DNA from: Amaranthus tricolor
Taxonomy: Eukaryota; Streptophyta; Magnoliopsida; Caryophyllales; Amaranthaceae
DNA length: 64,000 bases
Direction: 5' to 3'
Assembly (NCBI RefSeq): GCF_026212465.1
Contig: NC_080059.1
Location: 9,698,811-9,762,810, forward strand
Shown here: positions 46,501-58,450 of the stretch, piece by piece
Layout of the letters: each line of letters starts with the position of its first letter
Position numbering within the stretch: position 1 is the stretch's first letter
Position numbers and translations under genes: made by a program
The notes under the pieces: generated by a model
Told to the model about the DNA's origin: nothing
Databases searched by the model: none
Seen by the model: the letters and a program-made list of their open reading frames with translations, nothing else

Positions 46501-49500
46501 CATCCCATAATTTCAGTTGATAGTTTTGACCCTCATTTAAATTCGAAGCACTTGATCCAAATTCGAAGATTGAAATTCAGATTCAAGTTCGGATTCAAAA
46601 TTTGTATGTTGATTTCAAATCCTTAAAGATCAAGTTATAAGGCTTGGAAGTAGGAGCTTAATTAGGAGTCCACTTATTGAACGTGCCTAACTAGTAGTGA
46701 CACGTAGCTAAGGTCGCTTTGTGATATTGGAATCCTTTGGTAGTTAATTTGTGGTGAATGAGTTCGACTAATCGTAAGTAGCTATCTATCCCTTTTAACA
46801 CAAAGACACAAACACATCTTTATTGCTTTTTACTCCTTCGTGACATTTAAAGTTATTTAAGGCCTCCCCATCATTTACGCCAACTCTTAAACTCACAAAT
46901 GCAATTCTATCTTTCTTTTTCTTCGTTTTCTTCATTCTAAGCCCGCAAACACATCTTCTTTCTATACCTATCCATCCTTAGAGTTAATCAATTTCTCAAT
47001 CACAAATCCTTTCTATTCTATGCTATATGCTAAACCTTAAAGAGGAATCATCTATCTTCAACCCTTGCCTACTCAAAACCTAACACATTCCTCTTTTATC
47101 CCCCCTAATCTTATGCCTACCATTACCTATCTAAACCTTTTCTAAACCATAAACACATTCTCAACCCCTCATCTCTCTCAACCTGACTAAATGTGTATGG
47201 CCGGATTTTGTTACACATGATGCTACATCATTTCTAAAGAAGGGTGATGAACTGAACTCAAATGATGGGATTAATAGTGATACAGGTCAGGAATGGTTGT
47301 TGGTTCAAGCCCTAAGGAAAGGTAGGTTTCAGAATTGGTAAATAAGGGTTGGCGTAGGCGAGTCATTGAAATCATTAATTGTGATATCAAATGTATCGGG
47401 CAATTTACTGGACAACATCACATATGGGCAAGGCAACGAGCAAGTGTAACATATAGTAGCATGCTTGGTAAGGTGTATAGTAGATTCATCGAGCTCTATG
47501 TTGGGCTTAGTATCTTGGCTAGTGCTCTGCGAGTTTTCACAAAATAAGGAGTTTTCTCAAAATAAGGAAGCCATGCACTGCATGCATGAATGGTTGGAGA
47601 TGGGCAATAGCTGGCAACATACGGACATTCTAAGTTAGCAAATCAACTTAGTGTATGATTTCTTTTGCAGTCTGCAACATAGGACTTGATTTTGCGTAAG
47701 ACTATTTTAAAAATAGGGTTCAGCTAGTTAACAATTTAACTCTCTATTGTTAAGTAGGAGTACAAGTTCGTAAAGCTATAAATACATAGCATATATTGTG
47801 TAATTGATCACGAAATTCAAAAATTCAAAACGAACTATTGTTCAAATCTTTTTTTTCCTCAGTGAGGAAAAGGAATACCTAATAAAAACCAATTACAAAT
47901 ATCTTTCTAGGTAAGTGAAGCCAAGATATTTATTGTCCATTTGCAAGAGTGCAAGTATATTGTCCATGCGAATCGATCAGGGTGTGGACTTACATATGCA
48001 AACTAATATCGTTGAATTAAGTGAGTGATCCTTGTCAACACAAATCTTTTGCATACAAGCACATCATCCTGTGAGTATTTCTTGATGAATTCTGCACTTT
48101 TATCGAATTAAGTTATGTGAAATCACATGGGATGTCCTTGCCTTGAAAGTCAGACTTCTCTATTGTTGGATAACTTGTGCTCTAAATGGTATCATACAAA
48201 ATTATACGTGTTAAGTAGGTTCTTGTGCACATTATGAACTCGTTGCTTGCTTATTTTCTTTTGTTTGATATTTGTTTGTCTACTTATCTATAAAAGAGTA
48301 CCAAATTTGTTTCAAAGACATTTGATGTGGCTTTAATTGGGACACTGAAAGAACTCTTTGCAATGTTGTCTATGAGATAGCTGCAAACATTGTTTATTTT
48401 GCATGATGTTACGTTGATGCCCTTTCTTAGTTTTGGGAGTTCTGCACCTAGAATTTAGTTTTTAATCTCCTTCTCAAAGTTGAATTTTTTCGTTATGTCC
48501 ATCAGTCCATTTCCCCTCTACCATTAAAGGTACTCCTGTTAAGCATTTTTGTTAAGGGATCTGGAATGTGAGCTACTTGGAAATATCATATCTTGTTTTG
48601 CCTTTTCGCGTTTGGTAACACTAGTTAACAATTAATCCTATGACATGAATTGGGCCATAAACATGTGTTTGGATTTAGAAATATTGATGTTTAAGGAAGA
48701 GGAAAGAGAGAGGAGAAGAAGAGAGGGAGGGGATAGAGTTTTATTTACACTCCAAATCTCCAACATGGGAGTGATGGTGTTTATTAATGAGGGAAGGGGA
48801 TTGGACCCGTCCTTTCTCTCTCTTCCCGCAACCCTCTATTCAAATGAAGGAACTTGACCCCCTCCCTTCCCTTTCTTTCCATTTTTGCTCATTTAAAGAA
48901 AGTGTAGGTTCTCTTGTGTTCACAATTATGATATAACTTATAAGTATGATGTGCAATAGCTTAATGTAATATCCGGAACTACATGGGGTTGATCTGATCT
49001 TGTATTCAAGCTTGTGATTAATACCTTTGCTGAATGGGCTTAGCTGGTTTATTAACCAGGTCTAAAACTCCAGCGCTTCTATGTGCACATGGTTACTAGA
49101 AGCTAAGGCTGTTGTAGTTAGGGATTGATGTTCAGACAAGCCCATTCTTTATCATGGGAGAGCGTGAACTTATGCTTTGCGTTTCTCGTTCCCTCCTTTC
49201 TAAAAGGGGAAAGCTTATTGATCAGTCATTTCAAAGCTTATTTTAACAGTCTTTATCTGCTGCTGAAGGTGCGGAAGGACTTCACGAGTGATATTGATTC
49301 TGCAATTGCTGCATTCCGGGGGTTGTCCGTGATCCCATCAGGGGGTGAAGCAGACCTTACCCAGCTATTTCGTATTGCAGCTCATGAAGCAAAAAAATCT
49401 CGGTCTCAGAATAGAATATTAAGGGTGGTATGTTTCTGGACTTTGTTTGAAGGAACAAATGCATTTGTTGTCTATTGGAAGTTCTTGTCATTGATGATTT

Positions 49501-50401
49501 CAAAAAGCTTCTTTTCTTAAAATAACTTCAAAAGATTTTTTCTTGTAATTTTGAAGAGCTTTTCTTCATGAAGTATTAATTATGGCCTTATCTGGTTATA
49601 TAAAAGATTGGGACTTATTATTTGGATGTCTATATAGTTATCGCTATATGTTTTATATGATTGATTAACTTATCGTTGAATATTTCTGTATTCCATTCAA
49701 TTTGCTACATTTGCATGAGACGAACTCATGGGAGTATCATATTGCTCTTAGTTTTGATTGGCCAATAATTTTCGCTTATTTCGTGTAACTTGCTGGAGAT
49801 TGGTGTCTCTCTTTTTTGTCGTAAAATTTCATATCCATTTTTTTTTTTATAAAAAATTTGTATTGCATGTTGCGCAATAGGTTTGCTCGATGATTCTTAT
49901 ATACTAATAATTAGTGATTAGCTGCTTTGTGATGTTTTTCTGTTTTCGATCTTTCAAACTAAAATGTCTCAAACATCAGAAATGTCTGGATTGTTTAGTC
50001 ATTGTCCCAAACTCATCCGACTGATGTTTTATCGCCTATGGTATGTCCAGATCTTATTGTATTGCCGTTCAAGCGTACAACCACAATTTCAATGGCCTGT
50101 GAACCAGAAAACCTTCACTTTGGATGTCATATACCTCCATGATAAGCCAGGACCTGAAAATTGCCCCCAGAAAGTGTATGATGCTCTTGTAGATGCCCTT
50201 GAGCACGTAACTGAGTACGAGGGCTACATTTTTGAAAGTGGTCAGGCCCTGCAACGTGTTCTTTTCCGTTACATGTGTTTGCTCTTATCACACCCTCAGC
50301 AGCGTTGCATGCAAGATGACCTTGGTTTACCTATGGCCCTAACTAAAAAAGTACCCGACTCTTCACAGGGTGATGACACCATCACCGTCTCCAGCCAATA
50401 A
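43561..50401 (+). CDS. BABAM1: BABAM1/MERIT40-like, BRISC and BRCA1-A complex member 1
   Basis: Three coding exons (43561-43827, 49269-49427, 50051-50401) join in phase 0 to 258 residues. The protein matches the plant BABAM1/MERIT40 family: VWA-like segments ILFCVDVDNECLTEM near the N-terminus, then RLDSIQQSILLFIHTKL and HRFAFALLSKSAAW, then DIDSAIAAFRGL, ILLYCRSSVQPQF, and FTLDVIYLHDKP. In animals MERIT40 scaffolds the BRCC36 deubiquitinase complexes (BRISC, BRCA1-A) that cut K63-linked ubiquitin; a plant role in DNA repair is likely by homology. An upstream in-frame ATG at 43477 would add 28 residues unlike the family, so 43561 is preferred. The 5.4-kb first intron carries diverged LTR-like direct repeats. 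Confidence 0.88.
44490..47860 (+). mobile_element. Old LTR-type element with diverged direct repeats in the BABAM1 intron
   Basis: Segments near 44620-44870 (GTTGGCTCAAGCTCTAAGGA, ACATGGGCAAGGCAAC, GTGGCATGTTTGCAAGGTGT) and 45000-45070 recur in the same order and orientation near 47290-47500 and 47690-47800. The copies are about 2.65 kb apart and each spans at least 500 bp. This fits two old LTRs flanking a non-coding interior (about 45100-47200) with no gag/pol that I can read, so a non-autonomous (LARD-like) element. Exact ends, target duplication and primer site were not found. Confidence 0.5.
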
Positions 50402-52809
50402 GAACATTGATAACTAATCGACATGGTACTCGCCACTCGGTGAATGCGACATGTTGCAGGTGAATTTCGAGATTTTTTTGGGTAGTTGTCATATCAACGT
50501 TATCTTCAGATATTGCATCGGTTTGGATATTGTTGTCGGTTTTTCTTTTGGGGCGGCCGAGCAGGGCTAAGATCATGTTTTTGTTTTTAGGTTAGCATTA
50601 TGTAAATTATGAAGCTTTACTACTGAATTTCAATCATTATATGTTTATAAAATTTTCATGATTTTCCCCAAGTCTCCCTTTTCATAAGGTTGACCCTCCC
50701 AAAACTTTGAGGCCAGTGCTATCTGCTGGCCGAAAATGACGCGAGGAACACACAAAGAAGTGTCCATACCTTTGGATTTGACTTTCTGCAACATTATTAA
50801 AATTAATCTGTCAGACAAGTATATTAATATTGGTGACAGTTGATAAGGATATTTATTATTATTCTTTTAGAAAGATAAGGATATTTATTAAAAATAAAAA
50901 GAAAGGTGAAGAAGAATTCTTAGTTGGTTCAGTAATTCTGTTATTATTACTTTCTCTGTTCTTTTTTACTTATAATATTATTGACTTTGACATTATTTAT
51001 CAAGCAAATTGACTTTCATATTGTAGTTAATGTATAATTTAAAACATAGTCATATGAGATCTTGTTTAAATCGTCTCGATTCAACGTTTATTGATTTCTA
51101 ATTTCCATAATTTTTTGATATACATAATTAGAGAGATATTAACAATTGAATTCGTACATTTGACAGTGTGAAAAAGCATATATTGCAAGTAAAAAAAGAG
51201 AGGAAGTGCTAATTTGGATTAGATATGGTTCTTATTACAATAATTGAAACTGATATATTGATTTTTATAGCGAATCTAATTTTTTAGAATTAAGGCTGAC
51301 ATTGTTGTATGTTTGTTAGTTTAGTGATGGTAAAGAAGCATTTTAATGTTTTGACCCTGATCAAGTTGCACTTTTAGAAAACTATCAACTTGCGAAACTA
51401 TATTTAGAAAGTTCATTAGCAATTGAGGCAAATCAAGATCTATTGATTTGGATTAGATAAATTGGCACAAATTTGTAATGTTGACCTATTATGTAGTTTG
51501 CATAAAAATATATATAGCGGTAATATTTAGCTGTTTGGGTAAATTATCTAATTAAAACGGTCAAACAAGCTTGTTTTGACAGCTTTTTAATGTCAACAAG
51601 CTAATTTTAATATGCTGGATTCTCAATCAAAAAGTTAAAAATGACTAACTATAATTTTTGTCGAAAATAAAGTATAGACTAAGTGAAGAAGAATCAAACT
51701 TATTAAAAACCTCACATGAGAAAATAATATATACTTCAATTAAGAAAAAATATTATCCTCGTTACGAGTTATATTCTAAATAAAACTATTCTAATTCTTT
51801 TAATGTATAAAAATTTAAAGGTCTAAACCGTTGTTCATGCTGATGGTGCGCATCTTTAAACCATCGGGCATGATTGAGTCTATGTAGATCAAGTATTTCC
51901 CATAATTGTAGTAATCAAAGGGCATATATTTCTAATATGTCTACGCCTCATCTGCATTCTAGGCGTCACTTTATTTGGTCGGTCATCTACAAATAAACTA
52001 ATAACAATAATCCACCAACTTAAGTCTTACTCTTCTATGCTTATCAATTTGCCTTATTTTTCATTCTAAATTACTCTTCGTTTCTTAAAAAGTTTACACT
52101 TTTTATTTTAAGGTGTTTTATTTGTTGTTCTCATAAGAAATCTTTTTATTCATATTATAAATTTTGGATAAAAATAACCTTACCCATCCTTATTTTAATA
52201 TTTTAGTAATGCTTATGATCCCCAATTATCTTGCACAAACTTCATTTTAAAATTTTTATATTTCGGTTCCCACATGTTTTTCACTGACTTTATAAAAATA
52301 TTTTTTTTAGTTGTGGTCCTTATATTTTTTTTCACTAACTTTCTTTTAATATTTATGGTCCCTACTTTTCTTCCATTAAATTTTTTCAATAAAATAATAT
52401 CTTCGTTATCTAAAATATTTTATTTTTCTTAATTCCCATTAATATTTCTTATGACTTATGGGAACAAAAACGGAGGGAGTACCATTTATTTTACATTATT
52501 TCTTTATTTGAAAATAAACCCATCACTTTTTAAAACTTATCTATATGTTTTAATTTTTAACCCATTTTTATTTTCTCGACAAATTTCATCTATCTTTTTA
52601 TATATTTTTAAAATATTTACATTTTTTTTAAAAACACCTTATTTTTTCATGGATGCTAATTAAGAGCCATGGAGTATTAGTACTTATACAACAAAACTAC
52701 CCTTTTCATAATTCAAATGAGTGGAAAAGGGAAAGTTCTCAAAATAGCAAGACTAAGTTAGAAGAAGATTTGTGCTAGAGTACAAGTTTTCATTATTATC
52801 TGTATAAAT
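50402..52809. other. Intergenic between BABAM1-like and PP2C genes
   Basis: The left part is the 3' UTR of the BABAM1-like gene; the rest is AT-rich with no supported gene. The promoter of the PP2C must lie within the last few hundred bases; I could not name its elements. Confidence 0.45.
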
Positions 52810-55800
52810 ATGGGAAATAAAATGTCAACTGGATCAGCGATAATTCCAGAAGGTGTTGGAAGTGTAGTTTATGATCAACAAGGGATGAAACATAATCATC
52901 AAATCAAATCTGGGTCTGTCCATTCCCAACGAGGTGGTAAACCTGTTAACCAAGATTCAGCTGTTCTTTGTCAGGTATTAATATTTCTCCTTTTCCCAAT
53001 TCTTTAGTCAACTTATGGCCTCTAGAACGTTATTGTAGTTCTTTATTTTTACTTTTATTCATATTTCTAGAATCAAAATTCAGACTATTTTACTTTTATT
53101 ATATTTTACTTATGAGATTCAAGATTTTTTTGATTAATAATTAGTGTTATGGTTATATTTCTAGCTTATGATCAATGTATTTGAACAACACCATGACTTT
53201 ATCTTAGCCTCTATTAGATCAAATTTCATATGCTATGTTTAAAAGCATGAAATCAATATTTCTATTTTTTGTTTCGTTTCTTGTATCGGATCATATATGA
53301 CCAAGAAGAAATACAGAGGATATAGATTGTGACAACTGAGGCTAAGGTTCTACGGAAACCATGTGTTCACATGTCAGGAAGATCCCACGCCACTAAATAG
53401 TGGCTTGAGGATTTACATATTGCTTGATGGGTAATCTTCCTAATATTATATAATTTTGGGTAAGAGTGAACCACAACACGTATGTATGAAAATCAACGCT
53501 CATTACCCGTGGGTTTATAGACTCGAGCTTACGGGTGCCCCGTGAGTATGTTCATACGAGTGGGCCCACAAGATGATTATGTGACCAATTATCAAAAATT
53601 TTTTTGAAAAGAATAAGTAATTTCATATAAAAAATTCAAAAAAAAATCAAAATCTAAACTTTATTCCCAAAATAGCACTTATTTTCCATAGCACAAGTTT
53701 GGGATTGTTCGCTATTACAAACAGCGAACAAAAAAGCTTGGTCAAATAAGTCAAGGTCTTTGTTCGCTGTTAATAACAGCGAACAAAAATTTTGACCATA
53801 TTTTACCAAACTTTTTATTTGCTGTTATTAACAGCGAACAACTACAATACTAATTTTACTTGTTTGTCCCAATTTTATCTATTTTTTTGGGCCATGTCAA
53901 TTTATAAGGCTAATTTTTAGGCTTTTAATTATTAAAAAGCTACGATTATTTTACTTTCTATAATTAAATAAAATCACCCTTAATTTCAACGATTATCAAT
54001 TTTCCCAAATTTTTAGGAAATAAATTAGAAAAGTTAATTTTATATTTTTAATTAAAATAACATTAAGTCAATTCTTATATAATTGAATAAAATCATCTTT
54101 AATTCCGTGATTATCAACTTTCCAAATTTTTAGGAAATAAAATAGGAAAGTAAATTTTAGGTTTTTAATTAAAATAACAGCAAACAACCCGAACTTGTGT
54201 TCTGGACAAAAAGTACTTATTTTGAAATTAAGTTTAAAAATTGCTTATTTTTGAAATTTTTATACTAATTTGCTTATTCTTTTCAAACTTTCCCAATTAC
54301 CACGGCCAAACACCATATGGATTATCATGAGACCAACAAGAAATATACTCCATCCGTCCCAAAGATATGATCCTGTTTGTCCAAATTAATACACATTCCA
54401 TTACGCCAATATTATTAAAGTGGCACTCACTTTGGGTGGAGTTTGAAAGAATCGGATATATGCAATCTTACTCTGATTAATAATAAAACTAAGAAAGAGG
54501 TTTTTAATGATAATGAATAGTAATTAATATTGTAGTACATTGCAGTAATGAACCTGTGTTGTTCATTTAAAGGGTTATGGATCAGAAGAAGGTATCCTTT
54601 CTGGAGTATTTGACGGCCATGGAAAAAAGGGTCATTTAGTGAGTAAGGCTATCAAAACTAGGTTGCCATTGCTACTACTTGATCATAAGAATAAGGCTTC
54701 GTCCAGTCATCAGCTGAATTGTGAGGATGAATCTGATGAAAGTCATTTGAAAGACCAGAGTTGTTCGTCACCAAATAGAAATAGGTTACTACTTCAATGG
54801 AAGGAGGCTTTTTTCAATGCTTTCAAACAAATGGATGAAGAGATTAAAATGGTGGAAAAAGTTGACTACTCTTTTAGTGGAAGTACTGCTGTTGTTGCTC
54901 TCAAACAGGTATTTAATAAGGATCCGTTTAAAAAATGACTGTTAAGTTTGAGCTGTTGGCTAATTCACCTAGATGAACTGTTACGTTAATTGTTATAGAA
55001 ATATTTGGTAAAAGGTTTTTATTTACTGCAAGCTTTTTATTAAAAAGCCACCTACCAAGTAATTTTTTGGCTGTATGATAAACTAAAAAACCAATCAAAA
55101 TGCTAGTTTTAAACACCCTTAAAACACTTTAAATTATTTTTGAAACACAAATTCTTAAAAGAAATGCCCTTATGGTGTGATCTCTTTATTGGGCCGAACC
55201 AATATACATTTATCGTCTTAAAGTAATCACTTGTACCTTTAAAGTGATCCCTAGTAATTTAAAGGAATCACTTCTTTTAGTTTTAATGTGATCACCTATA
55301 ACCTTAAATTGATCACTTACAACCTTAAAATGATAAATTAGAGATAGAAGCTAATTATACGAGCTCGTCTCATGGTGAGATAGTCTCATTCAGAACAAGC
55401 GGTGTTTAAACTTTAAAATTGAAAGCAATAGATGTAAATTGATGTGTTTTTAACAAGAATGGAAAGTTTAACAGGGTAATGATCTTCTAATTGCTAATCT
55501 TGGGGATTCAAGGGCTATACTAGGAGTTAGAGGAGAAAATGGAGTTAAAGCAGTTCAACTAACCACAGAATTAAAGCCTGGTACACCAGGTAATATAATA
55601 CTAATTCAATAACATTATCCTTTCATTTCTGGTTTTTCTCAAGGCATTCTTTAATTATCTGTTTGGATGTAGTTATGATTTCCTTCTTATTTTGTGTGGT
55701 GCAATAAAAACTGTCATGTAGAGGAAGCTAAAAGAATAAGAAGGTACAATGGTAGGGTGTTTTCCCTAAGGGATGAACCAGGTGTTCCGCGAGCATGGCT

Positions 55801-56676
55801 ACCTCATGCTCAGAGTCCAGGGATGGCCATGTCACGATCCTTTGGCGACTTGGTCATGAAACATTATGGAATCATCTCTACTCCGGTTATCACCCATCAT
55901 CACATAACTTCTAACGATTTGTTTATCTTGCTTGCTACCGATGGAGTAAGTTTTTCCATAGGCCTATTTTGTTCCATATTGATCTGTTTAAGTGGAATAT
56001 TTAGCGCTATGTATGATAAGAGTAGGGGTGTCCAATGGGCCAGGCCGAAAATGGGTCAGGCCGAAAACGGGCTATACAATAATTAAAATGAAGCGGGCTA
56101 TAAAAGGGCTCAATAAGAGCCGAAAACGGGCCTTTGTAAATAGCATAATTAATGTATAGTTTAAATATCATAAATGACAATGTTAATGGAATTTTTGATG
56201 TTTTTTCAATTTATTTATTATCAATGATAGTTTAATTATTATAAATTGATAACATGGGAATTAAAATAATTTTTAGTAGTAAAAATAGGCTGGGCTCATT
56301 TTAATTAAGAAGAGCCCTTATCCGACCCGACCCATATTTACTTAAGCCCGGCCCCGGCCCTTATCCGCCCATTGAACACCCCTAGATAAGAGCATGTATT
56401 GCATCCATACTTCTGATCCAAAGGGCGCTTTTAATTGACTACTTGACGAATGAACTGAATGAAAAATGGGTGCAGGTTTGGGATGTGCTTAGCAACGAGG
56501 AGGTTGTGTCGATTGTAAGGGGTGTAGAGGACGAAAAGATGGCAGCGAAAGCTGTTGTGGACGCGGCTGTGGCAGCATGGAAGATCAAGATTCCGTGTGA
56601 TAAGCGCGATGATTGTACTGCTGTTTGCTATTTTCTACTGAAGAAGGATCAGACACAAGCAGAACTGGTATCTTGA
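52810..56676 (+). CDS. Protein phosphatase 2C (PP2C), clade E-like
   Basis: Five coding exons (52810-52974, 54573-54908, 55475-55589, 55722-55945, 56476-56676) join in phase to 346 residues. PP2Cs are Mn/Mg-dependent Ser/Thr phosphatases. Metal-binding and catalytic motifs are complete: NQDSA (Asp49), GVFDGHG (Asp69), ANLGDSRA (Asp178), SRSFGD, LATDGVWD (Asp279, Asp283) and RDDCTAV (Asp325/326). The start MGNKMSTG has Gly2 and Ser6, as in an N-myristoylation site, so membrane attachment is likely. Sequence such as WLPHAQSPGMAMSRSFGD suggests the plant clade E group. Introns 1 and 4 contain transposons (53595-54293 and 56023-56384) that do not affect the coding frame. Confidence 0.95.
53595..54293. 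mobile_element. Mutator-like non-autonomous element with palindromic interior, PP2C intron 1
   Basis: Inverted ends (TTGAAAAGAATAAGTAATT at the left, mirrored by GCTTATTCTTTTCAA at the right, with pairing continuing inward for over 100 bases) are flanked by 9-bp CAATTATCA (53586-53594) and CAATTACCA (54294-54302), one mismatch. Inside are three palindromes built on GTTCGCTGTTAATAACAGCG and relatives (about 53707-53862) and a duplicated stretch around CAAATTTTTAGGAAATAAA (54005-54170). No transposase is encoded. Confidence 0.7.
55200..55345. repeat. Short degenerate repeats (ACCTTAAAGTGATCACTT-like)
   Basis: Four to five loose copies of an ACCTTTAAAGTGATC-type unit lie in PP2C intron 2, followed by CTCGTCTCATGGTGAGATAG. 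The array looks like transposon interior, but no ends were found. Confidence 0.4.
56023..56384. mobile_element. hAT-type MITE in PP2C intron 4
   Basis: The terminal inverted repeats, TAGGGGTGTCCAATGGGC at the left and GCCCATTGAACACCCCTA at the right, bound a 362-bp element with a perfect 8-bp duplication, GATAAGAG (56015-56022 and 56385-56392). An 8-bp duplication is typical of hAT transposition. Sub-terminal GGGCC/GGCCC-rich blocks contrast with the AT-rich middle. No ORF is present. Confidence 0.92.
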
Positions 56677-57028
56677 ATGATGAGGTATTTGTTGTTCTTA
56701 TAACAAAGCTCAAGTGGTCTCATCGTAAGGTGATTTGGACTCGAATCGAGGAACTCTTAGGAGATTCTTCCTGCTCATTTTCTGAGGATAAGCAAGATTC
56801 AAAGATTGGGGTACAATATTGAAGGATTTGGCTTAGAATCAAAGGAAAGGTACCTTAGATTAGAGGGGTTGTGGATGTGCATGGTGGGAATGGATTGTAG
56901 TTAGATCTTGTGGAAAAATATAACAATGTATGTTGCTGGGTTTTCTTTCTTACTTTTTTTTTTCTTGCGGTATAACCATGATCATGGAATTAGACCTTGG
57001 AAAAATTGATTCGAAACTCAACCGAAAA

Positions 57029-57175
<147 letters not shown>

Positions 57176-57261
57176 GTATATTTTTAATGTTATATCACAA
57201 TGAATAACATAATTGCAAAATAGATCTAATATTTGATTAAATAAAAATGTTTATGAAACAG

Positions 57262-57437
57262 GTGGAAGAAAATACAAATACTGTGCCATAGCTCAATATA
57301 CCAATTTCGTAGCAGTATCAATTAGCTATACAATCACTGCATCTATAAGCATGGCATAAGTGTTAATATATGAAAACTTATTGACCTATATACTAAAAGT
57401 TTCATCAATTCTACAATTATTCTATTAATAAAAAGCA

Positions 57438-57522
<85 letters not shown>

Positions 57523-58450
57523 TTTTCAGGGCTGTAAATCGAGCCATATGCTTCCACAAAAATAGGCATGAAGCAGGATGTCACATAAAAAATAATCTAT
57601 TTATAATAGTATTCGGAATTTATTGAGATATTTCTGTTGCTTTCTGTTGTTGCTGCTGTAATGTCTTTTGGTTATTCCTTTTCTCGGAATTGATCTTGCC
57701 ATTAAAAAGTTGCAAGTAAGTATTTGTATTTTATACATTACGTACGCATTCATCATTAAATAAAATAAATATTATTTTGACATTCAAATAAATAAATAAA
57801 TGTTGTAGGGGAAAGCATTGCAAGGACATCGTTGACAAATGTAGTAGTTGGATTAGATGTGACTCCATCCCAAAAGGTCTGTAATATATATTTACAGCCT
57901 TAGGAAATATGTCATTTGCTTATGCTTTTTCCATGGTTCTCATCACGATTCGAGTGAGTTTATATATTGGATTAAATTCATAATTATTCATACTAACAAT
58001 GTATAATAAATTATCAAAATTAATTAGTTAGTTGTATTACATGTATATTTGTTTGTGCATTAATATAAAATAAATAAACAAGATACAATTAAAAGCAAAA
58101 CCTACGAAACCGTAGTAATGAAAAGAGCAGTCTCCGTAATCACCACATTCTTTTGCATGTTGTGCAGAATGGTAGGTTACACTGCATTTGAACTTATAAA
58201 TATATTAACTGGAATTGGTTTCTTTAAATCTTATTGGCTTATTGCAATTACCAATATTTTCATTGTTATCCATATGGGTATTAGGTATTTTATTTTACCT
58301 AATTTCAAATTAAATTAAATTAAATTGAATAATTAATTAAATTTATTTAATTAAAAAATATATAGTTTTTTTATTCAGCCACTATTCCAATTTGTAGAGA
58401 CAAATTATGGTAAAGGATGGCCAACAAACAAATTGATAACGGATCCAACA
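57262..58450 (+). pseudogene. Amino-acid permease (AAP family) pseudogene
   Basis: Separated fragments in the right order match plant AAP transporters. They are GGRKYKYCAIAQYTN and SISYTITASISMA (57262-57357), AVNRAICFHKNRHEAGC (57530-57600), AAVMSFGYSF (about 57645-57690), RTSLTNVVVGLDVTPSQK (57825-57876), GNMSFAYAFSMVLI (about 57900-57945), MKRAVSVITTFFCMLCRM then ILTGIGFFKSYWLI (58118-58265), and QPLFQFVETNYGKGWP (about 58376-58430). AAPs are proton-coupled plasma-membrane amino-acid importers with about 10-11 helices. Here the N-terminal third is missing, helices are lost, frames shift and a (TA)n tract fills one intron site, so no functional carrier is encoded. Confidence 0.82.
57439..57519. 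repeat. (TA)n microsatellite
   Basis: About 40 TA units lie within the permease pseudogene, at the position of an AAP intron. Confidence 0.95.

Noticed and set aside
48645..48857. 70-codon ORF rich in Arg/Glu in the BABAM1 intron
   Set aside because: It arises from a GA-rich tract; no homology and not in frame with either exon.
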